In this document: piece by piece, positions 56,410 through 64,000 of the stretch
Layout of the letters: every line of letters begins with the position of its first letter
How positions within the stretch are numbered: position 1 is the first letter of the stretch
Assembly (NCBI GenBank): GCA_014526335.1
Contig: JACTAT010000048.1
Span: 1,996,046-2,060,045 of the forward strand
DNA from: Chrysaora quinquecirrha
Lineage: Eukaryota > Cnidaria > Scyphozoa > Semaeostomeae > Pelagiidae
DNA: 64,000 nt
Direction of reading: 5' to 3'
Program-made: the position numbers and the translations under genes
The notes under the pieces: generated by a model
What the model was told of the DNA's origin: nothing
The model's input: only the letters and a program-made list of their open reading frames with translations
Database searches by the model: none

Positions 56410-57380
56410 CTAGGCAAATGCCATGATTAAATTGTTTATTATTCTGCTCAATATTTGCAGCAGATACATTGATGTGAAGAGACTTGGATGAGATAATTCA
56501 TCATGCAGATTTTCAACTCTGGATTTGATTGTTTGATTCAGTCGACCATTCTTCTTCTTCAGCTCATCAAACATTGATTTCTTAAACGAATCTTTCCCTT
56601 CAGCTAGCATGTCGGAGTTAACATAACTAATGTGAAATGATAGAAATCTGAAAGCATTATGTACCATACAATCTTGCTTATGATCAGCAGCATCAATTTG
56701 TTTTGTCCACATCTCTGTAGTTGCACACGTATCTCAGGAGAACTTCCCCATATGCTTCTTGCACTTGAACATCAATCTTTGTTGGATCTTCTTCTTCTTG
56801 TTTCTTTTTCTTCTTTTGAATCTGCTCATCATCACTTGCTGGTCTTTTCCGGGATGGGTGTGGAAGCATCTTCAGCTCAGCAACCTTTCCATGCAATGCT
56901 TTCAGCATTTCTTCTTTCAGATTTATTCCCGTCTTTGATGGCTTCTCATTCTTCCATCTTCGGATTCCAAGACAGAGGGAAATCATCATTTTTCTGCAGA
57001 TAGATTTCCAGCTTATCCTCATACGCTTCTTCTTTACTCAAAACTTCAGTGTATAGTGTTAGAAACTGTGTGATCCTGCCAAAATACTGCTTTGATTGAA
57101 TGTGTACTTTGTTCTTCTCAAACAGACTTTCAACATCTTCTCCGCGGAACTGGAATTGATCGTTTATGTTTTCATCAACTATTTCCAGGAGACCTGCTGC
57201 ATGAGAAATACCCATTGACCTTACAGATGCACCTTTTAGGTTTCTTTCAGCACAGCCATTGTATCTTGCAACTGCTGCTGCATCTTTCAATACTAACAAC
57301 CATTTGTTAGAACCAGATTGTACAGCAAATGATGACTTGATTAGGCCCTCTTCATCTCTAACTTCATAAATTATAGCCAT
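56410..57380 (-). pseudogene. unknown Polinton gene X with heat-shock-type promoter
   Basis: No family recognised. Coding runs through three frames: 57446-56946, about 57000-56693 and 56712-56410. Two frameshifts or short introns are implied, near 56950-57000 and 56700. The N-terminus (MAIIYEVRDEEGL) is globular. The middle has a bipartite nuclear-localisation-like tract (RKRPASDDEQIQKKKKK) and the C-terminus is helical with EELKKKNGRLNQ-type heptads. The ATG at 57446 lies too close to the TATA box to be in the transcript, so I place the start at 57380. The promoter resembles those of the PolB fragments, so X may be an early regulatory or replication protein. Confidence 0.6.
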
Positions 57381-57454
57381 GATTTTTAAGCTCCACACTC
57401 TATGACAACTTGTTACAACTGAACTGATTTGGTTTTGCGCATCCATTTTATAGA

Positions 57455-57590
57455 TTGATCGAACGTGACATTCGAATTATTAACCAATCAGATTGCAGGA
57501 TTTCTCGTTTCTAGAATCTTGTGGAACATTCTGGAATCTTGTGGAACATTCTGGAAACTTCTGCAAAGTTCCAACCAATCAGATCACTAC
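57455..57590 (-). promoter_or_regulatory. promoter of gene X (CCAAT, HSE, CGTTCGA, TATA; minus strand)
   Basis: Read on the minus strand: gattgg near 57582, GAA-TTC arrays at about 57563-57530 (GAAgtTTC-type trimers at two-base spacing), and tctagaaac near 57512. Then cctgcaatctgattggt, CGTTCGATC at about 57468, and CTATAAAATGG at about 57455. Same order as promoters B and C. Confidence 0.75.
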
Positions 57591-57677
57591 GTCATTTTTT
57601 AGTAACGTGAAAACCGGTTTACCGAATTTTTCTCTTCTTTCGCCTGTGTTTTCTGGTTGTTTTTCTACCACCATTAA

Positions 57678-57764
57678 GTCGCTTTCTACGCTTTCTTCTC
57701 ACACCACCACCAGCTAATTGTGTCGCTTTCTACGCTTTCTTCTCACACCACCACCAGCTAATTG
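57678..57764. repeat. 44-bp tandem duplication
   Basis: gtcgctttctacgctttctt... starts at 57678 and again at 57722. It covers the C-terminal end of the 103-aa ORF. The minus strand beyond its stop reads an extremely basic frame (GGGVRRKRRKR...), suggesting that the original tail was longer. Confidence 0.85.
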
Positions 57765-58041
57765 CTATGGCACTACCTTTGGCAGCTGCTCTTGCGCCTT
57801 TTAATGCGAATTTTTTTACGGCTTGTTTGCTAATATTTCTAGTCACTGCTCTTCCTCCTTGCTTTATTGCTTGCCTAACTGCTGCTTGCGCTAATGCGGA
57901 CCCGATCTTTCTAGAATTTTCTAATGCTGACTTCCTTTTATAAACACCTCTCATCAACTCGGTTGCTTCCTGACCACCATCATTTTTTAACATATCATCA
58001 ATAATCATTGAAGCAATAATAGTTCCTGCCATTGACACCAT
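57730..58041 (-). CDS. 103-aa alanine/lysine-rich protein (candidate virion core protein)
   Basis: The start MVSMAGTIIASMIIDDML shares one base with the TAA of the 92-aa ORF (TAATG). A helical, Ala-rich, basic region follows (AQAAVRQAIKQGGRAV, KKFALKGARAAAKGSA). The end SWWWCEKKA may be a frameshifted tail caused near the 44-bp duplication. Small basic Ala/Gly-rich proteins of this kind occur among minor virion proteins of Polintons and relatives; the assignment is inference. Confidence 0.5.
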   Translation of the reverse strand: MVSMAGTIIASMIIDDMLKNDGGQEATELMRGVYKRKSALENSRKIGSALAQAAVRQAIKQGGRAVTRNISKQAVKKFALKGARAAAKGSAIAISWWWCEKKA

Positions 58042-58319
58042 TATTTTAAATTGGATTTTTTAGCATATGCGAATTTATTCAGCGTTTTCTTTGGTACCCC
58101 AGCAGCTCTCCAGACTTCTGTAGGGATAAATTGTAAAGGTTTATCTTTTTTCCACCCCTTTTTCCTAATTCTCGGTTTCAATTCGCGCTGTAAGCCTGGT
58201 AATGGTGTAATGCCAATCGCTGTTTTGACAATCCAATTTTGAAGGTTTTTAAAAAGACCTTTACCTCTAATTCTTTTTATACGCTGTTTCTTTCTATCCT
58301 GTCTCTTACGTTTACCCAT
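58041..58319 (-). CDS. 92-aa basic protein (candidate minor virion protein)
   Basis: Starts MGKRKRQDRKKQRIKRIRGK, then an amphipathic segment (LFKNLQNWIVKTAIGITPLPGL) and another basic half. A nucleic-acid-binding or membrane-active minor capsid peptide is plausible. Intact. A TATAAATA box at 58352-58345 lies 26 nt upstream of the ATG. The stop overlaps the start of the 103-aa ORF. Confidence 0.55.
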   Translation of the reverse strand: MGKRKRQDRKKQRIKRIRGKGLFKNLQNWIVKTAIGITPLPGLQRELKPRIRKKGWKKDKPLQFIPTEVWRAAGVPKKTLNKFAYAKKSNLK

Positions 58320-58344
58320 CTTTAATTACTAGGTGCATGCATTG

Positions 58345-58352
58345 TATTTATA
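58345..58352 (-). promoter_or_regulatory. TATA box of the 92/103-aa gene pair
   Basis: TATAAATA on the minus strand, 26 nt before the ATG at 58319. Further upstream (58560-58660) are a CCAAT box (accaatcag) and scattered GAA/TTC trimers in the same orientation as gene X's promoter, but less regular. Confidence 0.6.
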
Positions 58353-58399
58353 AGAGATTTGAGATGAAAGATATTTGTAAGTCATCAACTTCATTTCAT

Positions 58400-59290
58400 A
58401 AATTAAATAAAAACATTTCAACAACACTTCATTAATATGAAACAACCAGAGTCAATTAGTAGTTTTGCACCCCAATCTCCTAATGCTCTATCGTTGATTT
58501 TCATAATTAACTCTTCTTCGAGAGACAACACTGTTGTCCCGTTTTTCTTGGTAATTTCCCCGTTTTGTCTAACCAATCAGGTTGCCGAATCATTAGAAAC
58601 TTTCCCCAGACTTTCCCTTTGCATAAGATTCTAAACAATGAAATTGTGGGAACTTCCCTTACAAAAACACCTCTTCTTTAAAGAGTTGATTATGGCTATG
58701 CATAGGAAATGTTGGACATTGATGGAAATTGAGTATATTCAATTATCTCCTGAATATGTCTACAAAAACTTGTTATTTTGTTGAACAACAGAGAAACTTG
58801 TTTTCAACATGAATTCTTGTGTTGAATACAAACTGCTAGCAGATAAGTGAAAACACACATATTGCTGACGAAAGATACATTGCTTAAGTTATCATTCAAC
58901 AGTTGCTGCATCACCTTGCCATGACTTGATGTTAATTTTTTAAAGATATTCTAGACTGGAATGACGTTGGAATGGTGTGGCAGAGATATCGAACATTTGC
59001 AGACGTATTGGTATGCCATCGTTTTTAATATAGAACAATTTGGAGTGCCGAAAGCAGCATCGCACAACCCATTAGATGAGTTGAAAGAACATTATAAATT
59101 TTTGGAAGAAACTGTGTTAATTGAATGTTAGTTGAAGTTTCATGAATGCAGAGAAATAACTGTTTTCCTCAACTAAATATAAATATAAACATATAAACAA
59201 TATAAACAACTTATGGAACATATAAACAACATAAGATCAATTTGAACAACATATAAACTATAAAACGTCCAACATTAGTTCCGCCACTAC
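58400..59290. other. probable end of Polinton and flank, no gene seen
   Basis: After the promoter-like stretch at 58560-58660 no coding frame is recognisable. No Polinton terminal inverted repeat could be identified, so the element's right end is uncertain. The major capsid and protease genes expected in an intact Polinton were not found. Confidence 0.5.
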
Positions 59291-59292
59291 TA

Positions 59293-59693
59293 CACTGTAA
59301 AACTTATCAACACTTAAATTTATGGACAATGCGATTTTTTGACCTTAAAATACGACCATGATTTTGACCATAAGTTATCCCTAAATTGACCATAATTTGT
59401 CCATAAATTGACACTAAACGCTCTTTTGTAGAAATTGACAGTTTTTGACCAGAAAATCTAGCGTTCTTGTCCCTAAATCTATTTTTCTTAATCAACACAC
59501 CGTTCTTTTGTTTAGCATATGGGGACATTGACCCTAAATTTGCCTGAAATCTTGCATAGGGGCTTTGACCTTAAATTTCCCCGAAATCTGGTAATCTTGG
59601 GTTCTTGACCCTAAATTGTCCCAACTTATAGAATTCTGATCATTCTCTTGGATTTCGATCCTCAATGTGTCCTGGTTTTTTTTTCATCCAGTG
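59293..59693. mobile_element. candidate non-autonomous CACTG-type element (MITE)
   Basis: Begins CACTGTAAAA at 59293 and ends TTTTCATCCAGTG at 59693, forming short imperfect inverted ends like CACTA/EnSpm- or hAT-type elements. The inside is built of diverged 'ttgacc.taaattt' motifs repeated about every 20-40 bp. No convincing target duplication was found. Confidence 0.45.
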
Positions 59694-59854
59694 AAGCTGA
59701 CTAGTATTAAGTGACAATATAAAGAAGACCATTAGCACTCTGAAAAACTCTTTCTTGTGTAAAAACTACTAATAAACAAAAATAACAAAGTACAAATAGA
59801 AAAATAAAAGGATTAACATTTAAAGAAATAAGAACAAATAACTTTCGTTTGTGT

Positions 59855-60180
59855 TTATTTTTTTAAAACTGCGTCAGCCATTGGTGTTAGTGGCGTTATC
59901 TTTTTTTTCAACCAAAGCCTTTCCAACACAGCACACAGCGGTGACTGGCTTGTATTGTAGTATACATTGAATACAAAGGCACTTTCCATAAGAAACTGAA
60001 TACTGGTCGGAAAATCGCTGAAACAATGACGGTGATTCCCAACCAGCACAACAGGTTTCTGGGATCTTTGGTCTAAAACCAAGGCCAAGACTGCATTTTC
60101 TTCTGCTTTTTTTACTATATCACAGACGACAGGCAAGACTGTTTTTCTTCCTCTTTTCGGATGCAGTATTTGTTTAAATC
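59855..60180 (-). CDS. unassigned exon-like ORF
   Basis: The open frame extends upstream of the ATG at 60136 towards a possible acceptor near 60190 (tttttttag). It reads ILHPKRGRKTVLPVVCDIVKKAEENAVLALVLDQ... to AVLKK and stop. Amino-acid composition and absence of stops suggest a real exon, perhaps the last exon of a transposon gene. Family not recognised. Confidence 0.4.
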
Positions 60181-60189
60181 TTCAAGTCA

Positions 60190-60575
60190 TCATCTAAAAA
60201 AGAAGAAAAATGTCAAGATATACAAATTAAAATAATAAAAACTAGATTTTTAATGATACTAAGAATAAAATTAAGAATATGATATGAATAAGAATAATGG
60301 TAATAGTCAGAATAATCATTATCGAAATGCTGTGATTACTCAATCAATAAAGTACACTGCCCAATGTAAGCAATTAAAGTTTGGTTCCAAAATAATATCA
60401 ATTTCTTCAGGTTTATATATCCCTATTTTCACCAGTCTTTATTTTTTCAGTTATAAAGCGTGCACTTTACCAAAGGAAGTGTGCTTGATTGAGTAATTGG
60501 AGACATGTATAAGAGATAATTCATTATATAAAGACTACTGTTATTAATATTATAAAAGTTGTACTTTGTCAAAAG
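60190..60575. other. non-coding AT-rich stretch
   Basis: No gene, RNA or repeat recognised. Confidence 0.5.
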
Positions 60576-60578
60576 TAA

Positions 60579-60918
60579 AGCCTGGTTCTCATATGTTGCA
60601 AACCTGATCGCAGACAGTGGGCAACCGTCTGCAATCATCGCCGACCAAGTGTTCTCATATGCTGCTTTTCCACAATGATCTATGACCCTCCGTTTGACCA
60701 TTTGAGCTTTGGATTTGACCCAGAAATTATCGCCAATGGTCGCCGATGATGTTCTCATATGGATTTTCACATCGGCGATCATTGTCGACGATTGCAGGAA
60801 ACAAACTTTTTTGGTTCATCGGCGAAGGTCACCAATCATTGAAAATTCATGTTCTCATAAATTCAAAAAATTGTAAGGCCTTGATCGGCGATGGTCTGCG
60901 ACATATGAGAACCAGGCT
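60579..60918. mobile_element. 340-bp MITE, Harbinger-like (TAA duplication)
   Basis: Inverted ends AGCCTGGTTCTCATATGT (left, 60579) and its complement (right, ending 60918), flanked by TAA at 60576-60578 and 60919-60921. The inside has repeated 'gttctcatatg' and 'atcggcga' motifs and no coding capacity. The TAA duplication fits PIF/Harbinger mobilisation, but the ends differ from those of the Harbinger element at 24608. Confidence 0.8.
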
Positions 60919-60924
60919 TAAGAA

Positions 60925-61330
60925 AGAAAAACAAGTAGACAAGTAAGTAGGATGTCTACAGAACAAAGATTGAACTACTATGAACACACAATTGAAAAAG
61001 TAATTCATGTAGAAATATTACCAGACATCATAAGGCATGCATTTTTTAACAACTGAAATACAGTGTCAAAAACCCCAACATCATTGAGCATGCGACTAAA
61101 TTCAGTATTCACCTGAAGAAAATAGGAAAGGTGACAAAATATGCATATATTAAGGGTAACAAGTGTTAAGTACGAATACTGCACTCTATTGATTACCGCA
61201 CGTGTTCCTCTAGTTACATATATCTACAATTACAACAACCTAAAACTAACAAAACTAACATAAACTATAATTTTTTATTTTTTGTGTACATAAAGTGAAG
61301 TAAAAAATGTCAAGTGATGAACTGAATGAG
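60925..61330. other. possible 3' LTR region of the copia-like element
   Basis: It lies directly downstream of the pol stop on the minus strand, where a 3' LTR would be expected. Only one end of the element is in the window, so no LTR pair can be compared. No gene seen. Confidence 0.3.
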
Positions 61331-61333
61331 TCT

Positions 61334-64000
61334 TTAAAATATTGTTTGTCCTTCTTGAACCCACTTCAGCAGATCCAAACTGGATGCACCAGGCTTTGTT
61401 AAAGGATTGGCCACCATCTGGTCCCCTGGAATCCACTGAACTTTGTTTATGGTTTTTCTTTCTATCAATTCTTTAATTGATCCAACATCTATACGCAGTC
61501 GTTTGTCTTCAATTGATTTTGTTGAGTAGATTGCTTCTACAACTGACTTATTGTCAACAAGGGCATCAATAGGAAGGTCATCTGTTGATGTAAGCTCTGA
61601 AATCACTTGCTGTAGGTAAATTGCATGATCTAATGCATCAGATAAACTGAGCATTTCTGTGGCAAGAGTAGATTTGACTACACGTTTGATCTTTGCACAT
61701 GACCATGCTATTGCAGCAGCTGTATTGTACATTCCAAGTAGAAAAATGATGAGGCCTCCCATACTAGATACACCATCACACATATTAACATGGGATGCAT
61801 CAGAGAAGACAAGAATACGCAAATCTTTATTTGGTCCAAGATGTGGAATTTTAATGGTTGAGTTGTGCTGTCTAATTCTTAATAAACTTTTGTTGGCCCT
61901 AACTAGATCCGACACTTGGCTGCTGTTAAATTTTGAACTTATTTCAACAACATCAAATGCAAGATCTGGCCTTGTTCCTTGTGAAACCCAGTTGCATTGT
62001 CCAACAATTCTACGAAACTGCTTCTGTTCCTCAGATGTTAAGGGGCTTTTCTTTTCCTTGGCTCTTCCTGGATCAAGTGTAATACTCTGAATGCTGCCAA
62101 CATATGTCCCTTGACTGACAGTGATACCTCTACTGGTTTGCTTGATCTCAAAACCAATATATTTAAAGTGATCCTTTTTATGTCGCCCAACGGTAAACCT
62201 ATCCATAAGTGGTTGCAAAACTTTTTCTCAAAATCTTCATCTCCACAATGCAAAAAATCATCTATGTGCATAATGAGAGCACCATTTACTGTAGTATTGG
62301 ATGTCATGTAAAAAAGTGATGAATCAACTTTTGATTATTTCATCCAAAGCTTGATTAACTTGTCTTTCACACTATCATAATATTGTCTGACAGTATCAAC
62401 TAGGCCATAAAGGGTTTTTTCAGCTTCCACAAAGTCCCATTACTCTGAACAGCTTCTGGAGGAGGTTGGATGAACACCTCTCTTTGAATTTCTTTTCCTT
62501 GGAGAAAGGCAGATGTGATGTTGCTAGATTTTACTGTCCAACCATTGCTTACAGCAGTTGCCAGTAGTACTCACATGGTTGTTTTTGCAGCAGTTGGAGA
62601 ATTACTCTCAATATATTGGGTCTCTTCAAAACCTCTGGCAACTAATCGCGCTTTCATCCCAACATCTGTTCTAGTTATGACCCACTTTGTGGATATGCGA
62701 GGCTGACCTGTATCCTCAACTTCAGCATAAACATCAAAATCTTTTTTAACTTTTGTAGCTCAATATGTTTTGCTCTCAAAACATCATTATCATCAGAATT
62801 GGTTCTGGAGACAGTAATTTGGACAATGTTTTCATTCAATTTTCTCCAGTCACTCAGTTGTTCAAAGTTAAGACTATTCTTTTCACCAGTCACTTCGTCC
62901 TCCACATTATACCAGTTTTTTGTTGCTATGCTTGCTTTGCCTGCTCTACCTAAAACTGTTCCTGCAGTCCAAGGACTATTTTCATGAATCTTGTATTCAA
63001 CCTTGTCATTCTTTTTTAACAAGATTCGCTGCTGTGTTATTTGTTGTTGCTCTTCCAAAGAAATTTCTTCCTGCATATCAAAATCATGATGCTGATTATT
63101 ACAGTCTTGTTGCTGATGAACCCTTGATGCACCAAGGTTTTCACGCAGCTGTGGCTTTGATACAGTAGAACTAGTACTATCTCCTTGCAAAGCTACATCT
63201 TTGATTAGTCTGTTTGTTTGGCTATCTGGCGTTGATACAGTAGAACTAGTACTATCCCGTTGCAAAGCTACATCTTTGATTAGTCTGTTTGTTGATACAT
63301 GTAGGTATACACCCGCATGGCGTACAAAAACAACTTTTCCATCTTGAGAAAGAACTTTTCCTGGGCCAAGCCATTTATTACTTCCATCACGTTTGTAGAA
63401 TACCCTGTCACCAGGATTGAAGACATCATCATTTGCTCTGATTGGATGTCTAAGTGCTCTTCGTATCCGTTCATCAGCTTCAAATTGAATAAATGCTTTT
63501 CTTGCTGAAAAGAGAGCATCCAAATGCTTTTTCAAAATTTCACTTTAAGTTACCCCTTGCAATGCTGGGACTTTTTCCGACATAATATTTGGCAAGTTTG
63601 GATTTTTGCCAAGTACAAATTCATAGCTGCTATAACCATTCCATATCTGCAATGAATTTTTTGCTACATTTGCCCATGCTAGGAGAGTGGTCTCATCTGT
63701 CTTAGGATTCTCTTCTGTCAGTATTTTAAGCATCCAATCAGTAATCTGGTGGTTTCTTTCACATTAGCCATTGCTCCATGGGCTTTCAGCAGGAGTAGAG
63801 GACAGCTGGATATTGAGAAGACTAGCCACCTCTCGCATCTCAGAGCTGTTAAATTCTCCACCATTGTCAAAAAATATTCCTTCCATGACACCCCATCCTG
63901 CACCAATCCAATGTTGGATGATTTTCTCAACAACAACAGATGGGTATTTGTTAATAAAAACTTACACACTGAGTCTTGTGAACATATCAATCATGTGAAG
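61334..64000 (-). pseudogene. copia-like LTR retrotransposon pol (integrase, RT, RNase H), decayed and cut by window edge
   Basis: Read on the minus strand from 64000: integrase core (DNGGEFNSSEMRE, SPWSNG-stop-CERNH), then the integrase C-terminus 63535-62675 (RRALRHPIR...GDRVFYKRDGSNKWLGPGKV). Decayed reverse transcriptase follows at 62700-62300, then LHIDDFLHCG-like sequence (62307-62038). The ORF 62218-61334 holds RT thumb and RNase H (LVFSDASH, KSTLATEMLSL, DNKSVVEA, DKRLRIDVGSIKELI, WIPGDQMVANPLTK). The order INT-RT-RH defines Ty1/copia. Stops and frame changes in the integrase and RT make it non-functional. Confidence 0.87.
63158..63307. repeat. 75-bp tandem duplication within copia integrase C-terminus
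   Basis: tgatacagtagaactagtac begins at 63158 and again at 63233. The encoded NRLIKDVALQ-DSTSSTVS motif is therefore present twice, in frame. Confidence 0.85.

Noticed and set aside
59293..59693. Polinton terminal inverted repeat at the right side
   Set aside because: The CACTG...CAGTG ends are short, enclose their own internal repeats and do not match anything at the left side of the array.
1..64000. CRISPR array, bacterial operon or tRNA/rRNA genes
   Set aside because: Spliceosomal introns, animal-type transposons and AT-rich intergenic DNA mark a eukaryote. The large tandem repeat has 7.45-kb units, not short repeats with spacers, and no cloverleaf or rRNA sequence was recognised by eye.

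Overview
The window is AT-rich, intron-containing animal DNA made almost entirely of mobile elements and their remains. No host single-copy gene, rRNA, tRNA or CRISPR array was recognised. The element types (THAP/YqaJ-type DNA transposon, PIF/Harbinger, copia-like LTR element, LINE, chromodomain-integrase Polinton) fit an aquatic invertebrate such as a cnidarian; that placement is inference, not proof.

Layout. 1-1750: mostly non-coding, with a degenerate 96-bp tandem repeat and a pair of 66-bp direct repeats. 1746-3640: a doubly truncated LINE reverse-transcriptase fragment. 3776-13359: a decayed RecQ-like helicase (+) whose exons interleave with a decayed DUF6589-type gene (-). An ISL2EU-type transposon (4176-8343) sits inside one helicase exon. 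It carries a broken THAP/DDE transposase and an apparently intact spliced SWIM-YqaJ-PHD gene.

13611-54934: a head-to-tail array of five units plus a partial sixth, with a basic period near 7.45 kb. Each unit is a deletion derivative of a Polinton/Maverick (virus-like transposon). It has two PolB N-terminal fragments (+) without a polymerase domain, a penton-like minor capsid gene (-), and an integrase/chromodomain gene (-) missing most of its catalytic core. It also has a small glycine-2 ORF (+) and a 2.3-kb unassigned block. The second unit is interrupted by an apparently intact PIF/Harbinger element (24608-27999). 54934-58700: the last unit continues into Polinton sequence absent from the other units: integrase N-terminus, a small basic ORF, packaging ATPase, an unknown gene and two small basic ORFs. 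No major capsid gene or polymerase catalytic domain was found.

58700-64000: two non-autonomous inverted-repeat elements, one unassigned exon-like ORF, and the 3' part of a decayed copia-like pol gene (-) that runs off the right edge.

The most interesting signal is regulatory. Several Polinton transcription units start from a shared cassette of CCAAT boxes, perfect multi-unit heat-shock elements, a CGTTCGA motif and a TATA box. Others start from a TATAAATA box about 30-45 nt upstream of the ORF. Downstream genes (basic ORF, integrase, penton, 37-aa ORF; 92-aa and 103-aa ORFs) are chained by ATGA or TAATG stop/start overlaps, which suggests polycistronic viral-style expression under stress-responsive promoters.
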